NCBI GenBank assembly: GCA_035610835.1
Contig: CM069454.1
Coordinates: 186,001 to 250,000 of the forward strand
Reading direction: 5' to 3'
From: Ophiura sarsii
Lineage: Eukaryota > Echinodermata > Ophiuroidea > Amphilepidida > Ophiuridae
Length of the DNA stretch: 64,000 bases
In this document: positions 56,625-64,000 of the stretch, in pieces
Layout: each line of letters begins with the position of its first letter
How positions within the stretch are numbered: position 1 is the stretch's first letter
Notes under the pieces: generated by a model
Seen by the model: the letters and a program-made list of their open reading frames with translations, nothing else
What the model was told of the DNA's origin: nothing
The model's database searches: none
Position numbers and translations under genes: made by a program

Positions 56625-57240
56625 CTAGACTGCTACAGATTTTACCCTGTCCCTGGCTCTTATATAATAGAACTGTTCAAAAATGTTGATCCCAAAATGT
56701 ATGTGGAGTAGTATGACCCAGGTGAAAAATAATAACAGAACCTGACAAGTTGTACGGTACACATTCATTGATGCAGCGTTTACACACACTGTCGTATTAG
56801 GTTTTTATAAGGCCGTCCGGGGCGATGCATGTGCGTCAGCGTGAACAAAACTTGGCACGCATCCAATGTTATGGTGAATACGCTGCCAGGGCTGATCGTC
56901 CCTGTGTGTGTACTACTGCATATAAACACTGCTAATGTATGCGGCGGCCGGCCGGTGTTTGGGTATATCATGATCGCAGCAAGATGTGTATCCATCCTCT
57001 TTGGTCATGTTTATTTGATTAGTCTGGGTATTATACAGGGAAATTAATATTTATGAACAAATTCAGAAAAAATTGATTGGACAGAAAATGTTATAATTGT
57101 GTTTTTTTAAATATTTTTTAAAAAGAAAGCGATCCATTTCAGACTTTCTTTGATGAAAAAACCCAAGCAATTTGACTATTTTCAGCACAACATCCCACTC
57201 CATAAACAATAAACAAAACATAAATTAAATGGAAAATGAT
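56625..57240. other. Unassigned, with a GC-richer patch
   Basis: 56810-57020 is richer in GC and CpG than its surroundings (GGCCGTCCGGGGCGATGC, GCGGCGGCCGGCCGG) and open on both strands for 70 codons. No domain, splice pair or repeat match, so I leave it unnamed. Confidence 0.3.
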
Positions 57241-57244
57241 ATTT

Positions 57245-57466
57245 GATTATTCTCGCTCTGGCATCCTAACTTTCCCTGATAGTGTTAACATTTCATATTA
57301 TTATTTTATGAATATTCTATGAAGAGATCCCCTCCCCCATCTTCTATTTAAGATATTCATGAGATAACTACAACAATGCAATATTTTTAACATTAAATAT
57401 TGTAATTGTAATAAATATAAGAGGGACCTGACGTTTCGATTCTAACATGCCAGAGCGAGAATAATC
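57245..57466. mobile_element. MITE-like, GATTATTCTCGCTCTGGCAT ends
   Basis: GATTATTCTCGCTCTGGCAT at 57245-57264 and the exact inverse at 57447-57466. ATAAGAGGGACCTGACGTTT in the interior recurs near 35349. Confidence 0.65.
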
Positions 57467-57469
57467 TAA

Positions 57470-58480
57470 TATTGTAATGTTGGCTGTTGAATAATTAGCG
57501 TGTATAAACAACCAGTCCTGCCACTACTACCGATGCACCATTTATCTGACTGATTTAGCCTCAAAGCTATTTGCTATTTACTGCACTTCAATCCTTCAAA
57601 ACACTATAAATTGTGACCTATCCGTTGTATACATTGAATATTAAAGAAACTTCAAACCAAAATGGAAAATCCTCTTTCTGGCCAACAAAAATTAAACACT
57701 TATCTCAGCACCTTTTGGCTAAAAAGCTATGTGCTGTGCTTTTTTTTTTTACATTATAAGAATATTATCTATGTCCTGTATTTTTTCAAATATTAAACTT
57801 GCGATGTAGTGATTTTAAGAATACAAATATGTGTCACCTCTCATAAAAATCAAAATATAGTCACTAGTTTTGCGATACTTCACTTATTCCAAATTTCACA
57901 TCATAAAAGTTGCCGAGTATCGGCGAAACTCGGCGAAACAAACTATTTTTTTTTAATTTTAAATATCGCTGCCGCATAATGCTACGCGATAAATCTCATT
58001 TTAAAAGCAAGCAGCGTGGGCTGCTCTGCCCCACCACGACAGAAGGAAGTATGGGACAATTTGAATTTGTTGATATATGATGACATAACTATTTTTGTGG
58101 ATTTTTCATATTTTTTCAAACAATTATTTACATTTGTTTTACTATTAAACAAACGTTATTAATTATTCAGCTGAGACAAAGTATTAATCTTGTTTGGCCT
58201 TTCATATGAGCTATGGTGTATAACACTTAGTTAAATATGGTCAACCCTACTTAGCACAGATCTCTATCCTATGTTCTTGAAGGAGTTGTAATTGAGCAAT
58301 GTAACCAGGTGCTTAATTTTGTATTCTCAACCTGGAATTTATCGCGGCAATGTTACCTGCGTATAAATTGTCTCAAAGCGATTGCCATTCAATGCTAGAT
58401 GATACTAGCATTCAATTGAAAGGGTCAGTTGATGAAGGCACTTGCTCCTGCTACAAATAGCTACTGAAGTACATGAACTC
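57470..58480. other. No gene recognised
   Basis: AT-rich; a decayed GCCGAGTATCGGCGAAACTCGGCG hairpin-like patch near 57911. No frame. Confidence 0.35.
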
Positions 58481-58481
58481 A

Positions 58482-58818
58482 AAGCTGGCGCAATTGTCTG
58501 TCTGGTTAAAACATGGTTCTAAATTACTGTAACCTTTTCAGAATGTAAACATGCAACAGACTTCGTTTTATATAATAACATATCTTCAATCGGGACCTTT
58601 AAAGAAAGACATGCTTTACACAGTAAGGAATAAGAATGACAAAGCTGGTGCATTTGCCTGACGTCTGGTTACAACATAATTGCTCTAAATTGCCGTAACC
58701 TTTTCAGAATGTTTAATCTGTAAACAAGCAACAGACTTTGTGTATATAACATTTCTTCAATCTGGACTTTTAAAGAACGAGTGATACACTTAAGTACACA
58801 GTGAGGAATAAGAATGTT
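58482..58818 (+). repeat. ~160-bp direct duplication
   Basis: CAAAGCTGG(C/T)GCA ... CGTAACC/TGTAACC TTTTCAGAATG ... GCAACAGACTT ... TCTTCAATC ... TAAAGAA ... AGGAATAAGAATG occurs twice in tandem. Confidence 0.8.
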
Positions 58819-58819
58819 C

Positions 58820-58865
58820 TAAATGTTAGCCCAAGCAACCCAAAGAACCTTCACCCCTCCCCCCT

Positions 58866-58897
<32 letters not shown>

Positions 58898-59263
58898 TGA
58901 GAGAGGTCATATAAATACACTCTTGTGTAAAACGTCATCGGAAGTCACGGATTGTATATAGGAAACATGTCTAGTTACGTCACTAGCTGTCATCATCACG
59001 AGACGAGCAAGTCATGTGATCAAAACACTGTGCGTAGATGCCAGGAGTATTTCAAGTATGCATGCTATCATTGAGTAGAGAGGGTGCTGGTTGGTCGTAA
59101 TGATATGAGTTGACCTGCGGGGCACTGAAGGTGTGATGTAGGTTGGCATTAGCAGGGATATTAAAAACAAAAGGTCATGTCGGGTACTTTTTTTTATAAG
59201 ATCTATAAGAGACACTTAAATAATGATATGCATTGACCGAGTTTGAATATACATGTATGTAGG
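58820..59263. other. 29-base C run; otherwise unassigned
   Basis: C run at 58866-58894. The word GAGTTGACCTGCGGGGCACTG at 59106 also occurs at about 51938, which suggests a shared repeat fragment. Confidence 0.45.
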
Positions 59264-59267
59264 TTAA

Positions 59268-59508
59268 CACTTTCCACGCGGCAGGCAGCTGCAGCCGACA
59301 TTCCAAAATGTCACAAAAAGTTTCAAATATGTCAAAATTATTGAATTTCATTACCATATTTGGAATCACCATGAGAAATGCATTAAAATAAGTACAAACA
59401 TGGCTAGTATTGGTTCAGTAATCCTTCAGATAGACCTTGACATTTGAGAAAGGTTTCTGAAAAATCTGTTTTGTATAATTGGTAAAACCAACAGCCGCGT
59501 GGAAAGTG
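59268..59508 (-). mobile_element. CACTTTCCACGCGG MITE, copy 6 (best preserved)
   Basis: CACTTTCCACGCGGC at left, GCCGCGTGGAAAGTG at right, with TTAA on both sides (59264-59267 and 59509-59512). In reverse orientation relative to copies 2 and 3, it shows all family words (CATTCCAAAATGTCACA, GTATTGGTTCAGTAAT, AGAAAGGTTTCTGAAAA). Confidence 0.92.
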
Positions 59509-59514
59509 TTAATA

Positions 59515-60575
59515 CAGATTATTCATGCAATGGACATTATAATGAATTCTTACTAAGACATCGTTGTCCCTAATCCATTATTTTATCGTCATTCTATCGT
59601 CTTGATAAAATTTCAGTAAGAGAAAAAACACTTTATTCTATTGAAGAGTTCTCTTAGTTTAACCCAGTAGAATTATGAGTTTCAAAGAAAATCAAGATTT
59701 CTAAGTAGATTATTTATGGCTTAGTAAAGTTCAGTCCATACGGAATAAGACAGCAGATCTTACATGTACATGATTGTTATTTCTAGACAGCAAAGAAAAG
59801 AATGTACTTAATTCCTTTGGCAATATCACAATGTATGTCAGAACTCAAAGGAAATTAGAACTCTTGTACTGCTTTATGAAAACAAATATTAAACTTTTAA
59901 GTGTTTAAGACTTCAGGGGCTTAAATCAAGTGATGCCTTTAAATATTCTTGAGTCTGGTTTCCATCTATAAAATCATTGAATCACTACCTCTTCTCAAAC
60001 TGTTAAAATTGTAATTCTTAGTAAAGTCTAACAACTTACAAATTGGGAAATTGCCATTTCAAAGAAATGATGCTGTGGGCAAGAAAAGGTGTACTAAGAA
60101 TAGATATGCTACAGAATTGAAATCCAAAATTGGATGAATGAATATGAATTGTGATAATTATACATAATTCTGTAAAAAATGAATAAAAGAATGAGTAAAA
60201 TGAAATATAATTTAGATTGAAATACAAATCAAACACTTTAAACCATTAGTATTGTACCTTGTTATAAAGTTTATAAACACACAAACCTTGCAGTCTAAAT
60301 TTACAAGGTTAGGTATTTTATTTAAATTCAAATATATCATTCTCTGTTTGTTGCTAGTTCTGTATTTTTAATATGAGGGTTAGAAGATAAGAATAATTAA
60401 AGTTCTACTCAAGTTCTTGCACTGACTAAACTAAGCCTTTGTAGAGTTAATTCTTCTCATTATCATACCAACTCATTATACTATAAACCTTACATTCACC
60501 TTAAAAGTACGTACATTGGCTCAATCAGTATCATCATGTATTATGATATGGAATTAGAATTAGATTAACTACATA
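59515..60575. other. No gene recognised
   Basis: AT-rich, no credible frame, no repeat match in this window. Confidence 0.4.
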
Positions 60576-60579
60576 TATA

Positions 60580-61014
60580 TGTGATGCGATCTGAGAAAAC
60601 CCGTCGGATGTCGCAAAATGTGAACTAGGGATTATGGGTAAAATAGAAAAAATAAAAAATAAAAAAACCTTTTTTTTTTCCGATTTTTTTAAAGAAAATT
60701 AGTTTCCCAGTACTTTGTGTCATCATCTTTCATGAAATTTCACCTTGACAAACTTATTTAAGTCACTTTTATTATTAGCCTTATAATGTTATTATATTGA
60801 ATTATGTATCTTTTTTGGCCTGTTTTCATGATTTCTTGTTTTGTATCTTTTGGTGACATCACAATCATCATTCACTCATAACTTTTTTTGTAGTGATTGT
60901 AGAAAAATGATCGAAACAGTTCTGTAATCAGCACAGTTTTAGCTTTCTTATGATATAAATATCTCCAATATGAAAAATGCCACCATGTGGCGGGTTTTCA
61001 CAGATCGCATCACA
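60580..61014. mobile_element. TA-flanked TGTGATGCGATCTG MITE
   Basis: TGTGATGCGATCTGAGAAAA, CCCG at left; CGGGTTTTCACAGATCGCATCACA (split here as CGGGTTTTCA and CAGATCGCATCACA) at right. TA on both sides (60578-60579 and 61015-61016). AT-rich interior. Confidence 0.88.
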
Positions 61015-61121
61015 TATTGGCTCATCATACATTTTGAAGTATCATCATGTTGTATGATGTTATGGAATTAGATTAACTAGATGTAAGTGTATTGGCTCAT
61101 TATACATTGAAATATCATCTA

Positions 61122-61517
61122 CCGTATTATCCCTATTAAGCGCCCAGGGCGGTTAGCAAAGTCATTTTGGGTGGGCGCTTATTAAGTTACCTTTTTTAAA
61201 CTCATTTATCGTAAACACTGTCAAATTTGGCAATGTTCCGACAAGCTTCAAGTGCCCTTTGTATCAGCGCTACTGTGCGCGTGGCAGTAAGTGCCTAGTG
61301 GGATCTGGGAGAGTGGGCGGGCGGGTGGGCGGCAGCAATTGAACCAGGCTTACTGGTATACTGCTTTACTGAAGGACGCTGTGGCGAAAAAATTTGTTGT
61401 ACAGTGCTACGGTAATTGAAAAGGTGGGCGCTTATAAGGGATTGTTTGTTGGTAGTCATTGAGAAAAAGGGGGATGGGCGCTTATAAGGGCATGGGCGCT
61501 TAATAGGGATAATACGG
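61122..61517. mobile_element. TA-flanked CCGTATTATCCCTATTAAGC MITE
   Basis: CCGTATTATCCCTATTAAGC, GCCC at left and the inverse at right, with TA at 61120-61121 and 61518-61519. The right half holds three GGGCGCTTATAAGG/GGGCGCTTAATAGG words. Complete relative of 40440-40847. Confidence 0.9.
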
Positions 61518-61519
61518 TA

Positions 61520-62080
61520 CATGTATAATAATAAAATTATGGAATTATATTACCTAGATCTTAGTGAATTTGACATTTTAATGTTGATTATGTTTTACGT
61601 TCAGTATTTAAATTAAATTGATATTGAATCGCTCAACCTTCTAGTTGAGGAGTTTTGAATTCTCTTTACTAGGAAAAAAGGCACCATCTTTGAATGAAGT
61701 AGTTAGGTTTTTTCTTCAAATTAAACAAATATCTAAATTTTTAAACAGGTCAAAACCTTGAAAATAGTCAGAAATGTTCAGAAATTGAAACATTTTTAAA
61801 CAAGTCAAATTTGGAACATTTAGTTAGGTTGTTAGGAAGGCCTATAAAAGACTCACTTGACCGTACCAATTTCTGTTATTAGCACCAAATCAGTTTTCAT
61901 TCATAAAATTAAGTCTTACAGTTATTGTATTGCTATCTTTTTGTTGTTGTTGTTGTTGTTGTTGTGGGCATAGTCTACGGCGACATTTTTCTTTACTATT
62001 TTTTTCTTTTCTCTATTCATTTTATTTTTCATTCATCTATATTCTATAATAACAATATATTAAACATACGGGTATCAATA
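61520..62080. other. No gene recognised; (TTG)n microsatellite
   Basis: TTG repeat at about 61940-61962. The 93-codon frame 61925-62206 begins in it and is not credible. Confidence 0.45.
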
Positions 62081-63513
62081 AGGGGTCGTCCAAAATTATC
62101 GCCATTTTCACTTACGTACAGAGCGTACGTAACTTTTTACCCCCCTCCCCCCCCTCGAGTTACGTACGCAATAAATGGCGAAATTTTATTTTATTTTGTA
62201 CTTTAAAAAAAAAATCCCGCCTCTCAAGATCGCCATTTAAGTTATGTACGGTTGGGGTATATTTCGACCCCTCCCCCCTCTTACGTACGCTTTGTACGTA
62301 ACTGAAAATGGCGAAAATTCATAGTCCGGACGGCACCTTTATACAGGGTGGGACTTCAGAAATCAAAAAATCAACAAAAGGGTGGGGGTCAGAATATTTC
62401 TGATATAAAGGGTGTAGTTGTATAAAGTGTGGAGATAAAATAAAAAGGGTGGCGGTTTCTCAGCGATCATCAAAATAATCAAAATACCGACCTTGTCGAC
62501 TCGCTAGCGCTATTTACATCATAAATATGTATCCGAAGATATACTTCGATTCGAAATTAAAAAGTCGCCATCTTTAAATTGGTTTGTTGTTATATAGCGC
62601 CATCTATTGTTGAGAATCGTGACATTTTTTCAGAATGGAAACTCGCCGGGAGCTACGAAAGTGTCATACGCAGCGTATTATCACAATTTAGGGAGCATAA
62701 GATTAAGAGTATCAAAAATGCACTGATTTGATTAAATAAATCCATTTCAAATGAATCTCCTCTAGACTATAGATTTGCATTAAATAATCGTGATTTAGAC
62801 GACAAGTTGGTTTTTAAGTATTCATCAACAACAAAAAATTGAAGAAAAAAAAAGAAAAAAAAAAGCTTAAAGGTAGATGTTCCGATTTTCAACTTGAAGT
62901 TTTCTATTCTACATGAAAGGTCATCCTTAAAAAAGTTGTGTTCCAAAGTTTGAGTTGCATAGCTCTAATGGTTCTTATTTTAGACGCACAAGATGCTGTG
63001 AACTGTACCCATTGAGTAGTACACAAACTATATCGGTGGTTACCACCATTCGCGGTAATTCGACGTTATTTCATCAATTTCTCCGTAATTATACCGATTT
63101 AGGCCGTCAAATTTCAGTATGATGATGAGAAAAATACGAGCTTTCATATGATATGAAAATCTCCGTATGTTTGAAATAATTCTGTGTTACGAAAATGTGA
63201 TCGGGTCACCTTTAAAGCTTATTATTTATTATTTGTTTCAATAATTTTTTTTGATGAATAATTTCGGGCATCCCGGGACCCGCCCGAAAAACAAAACGGG
63301 TCCCGGGATGTTTCTGTAACTTTGTCCTTTCTTCCAATGAGTGCCTTTTCAAATGTGAATGCACAAAATGATCAAAATGTCCCCTTTTCGGTATAAAGGG
63401 TGGGGGTTGAACATTCCCAAATAAAAAGGGTGGCTCTGTAAAAAGGGTGGGGCAAAAATAAAAAGGATGGGGGTCTAACCCCTGTCCGGACAGTGAAATT
63501 ATGGACGACCCCT
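62081..63513. mobile_element. Long element with AGGGGTCGTCC ends
   Basis: AGGGGTCGTCCAAAATTAT at left, AATTATGGACGACCCCT at right. Next to the left end is an inner inverted pair (CGCCATTTTCACTTACGTAC / GTACGTAACTGAAAATGGCG, about 62100-62313). Both sides have AAAGGGTGGGGGT-type words (62380-62455, 63390-63475). A perfect hairpin CATCCCGGGACCCG / CGGGTCCCGGGATG lies at about 63269-63310. At 1433 bp it could be a deleted DNA transposon, but no transposase frame is visible. Confidence 0.65.
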
Positions 63514-63514
63514 A

Positions 63515-63840
63515 AGTTACAAATATGAACAAAATATGACTCTACCAGCGAACAGCATGTACCAACAATTATCATTAACATGAAGATAGATGGCTAATGA
63601 TCATCAATGGTACATGACCTTAGCAGGTTAGTTGACAAATACAGTTATTGTATTGCTATCTTCAGTAGACAGCAGATAGCATGGACATGTGTCATTTTAT
63701 GTGCCATATGTTACACTTTTTGGTCTGGACTGCTTTCATTGTCTGTTTGATTTTAATTAAAAACCTATCATTGCACAGTTTTATTGGGTCATTCACAGTC
63801 TGACTACCTGCAACAGGTTTTCCTCTTAGGTCTACAATAT
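63515..63840. other. No gene recognised
   Basis: Short interval; ACAGTTATTGTATTGCTATCTT (63640) also occurs at 61919, a small direct repeat across the preceding element. Confidence 0.4.
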
Positions 63841-63844
63841 TCTA

Positions 63845-64000
63845 CTGTAAAAGCCAATATTTTCACGTAAAGATATTTTCACGCATTTTGATATCTTCGC
63901 GCATTTTGATATCTTCGCGCATTTTGATATCATAGACATTTAGCAAATTGTTTTTTTCGCTGGCGACCTTCTTGATGCACTGCATGAATGTTGAAAACAA
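63845..64000. mobile_element. CTGTAAAAGCC MITE, cut by the window end
   Basis: TA, CTGTAAAAGCCAATATTTTC, three CGCGCATTTTGATATC-type words, GCTGGCGACCTTCTTG, ATGCACTGCATGAATG. It is the inverse of 53289-53490. The other end lies outside the window. Confidence 0.75.

Noticed and set aside
1..64000. Viral or endogenous retroviral sequence
   Set aside because: No LTR pair, primer-binding site, or gag/pol-like frame is visible anywhere in the window.

Overview
This window looks like nuclear DNA from an animal, most likely a marine invertebrate deuterostome such as an echinoderm. It is AT-rich and full of microsatellites, foldback elements, GCGCTATATAAA/(ATT)n retroposon tails and tRNA-derived SINE-like units. 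There is no operon, no close-packed gene and no ribosome-binding-site pattern. The phylum is inferred from the style of the repeats and is not proven.

Protein coding is very sparse. The only stretch I would defend as a host exon is a probable first coding exon at 38608-38759 (+): strong start context, upstream in-frame stop, hydrophilic charged peptide, and a GT donor after 50 codons. No other open frame in the window has a recognisable domain. The longest ones fall inside low-complexity arrays or non-coding transposable elements. I see no reverse transcriptase, transposase or integrase.

Most of the window is non-autonomous mobile DNA. Three target-site classes can be read directly. (1) TA-flanked elements (Tc1/mariner-like) lie at 1430, 12471, 14165, 18116, 20894, 23548, 25615, 27168, 47109, 48746, 52483, 60580 and 61122. 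(2) TTAA-flanked elements (piggyBac-like target) form a CACTTTCCACGCGG family with six copies, an AGG(G) family with several copies, and a CCCTAA...TTAGGG family that carries a tRNA-like core. (3) Elements with 8-bp duplications (hAT-like) lie at 5064, 13621, 15241, 33656, 41814, 46185 and 51244; four of these duplications are perfect and at different sequences, and a fifth (13621) is also perfect.

Tandem DNA: an old array of ~0.65-0.7 kb units (10.6-15.8 kb) in which every unit carries different insertions; a 47-bp minisatellite split by two MITEs (23.5-24.3 kb); a 139-bp array carrying perfect DR1-type AGGTCA motifs (28.7-29.3 kb); a ~250-bp satellite-like array (35.7-37.4 kb); a nearly T-free hexanucleotide tract (37.5-38.3 kb); and a ~16-unit ~110-bp array bounded by inverted GTCTCGCCTG ends (43.6-45.7 kb).

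The most unusual signal is modularity. Twice, hAT-like elements with unrelated ends and their own target-site duplications share the same interior. A second theme is that neighbouring tandem units preserve the empty sites of several MITEs, so insertion boundaries can be read to the base without a second genome.
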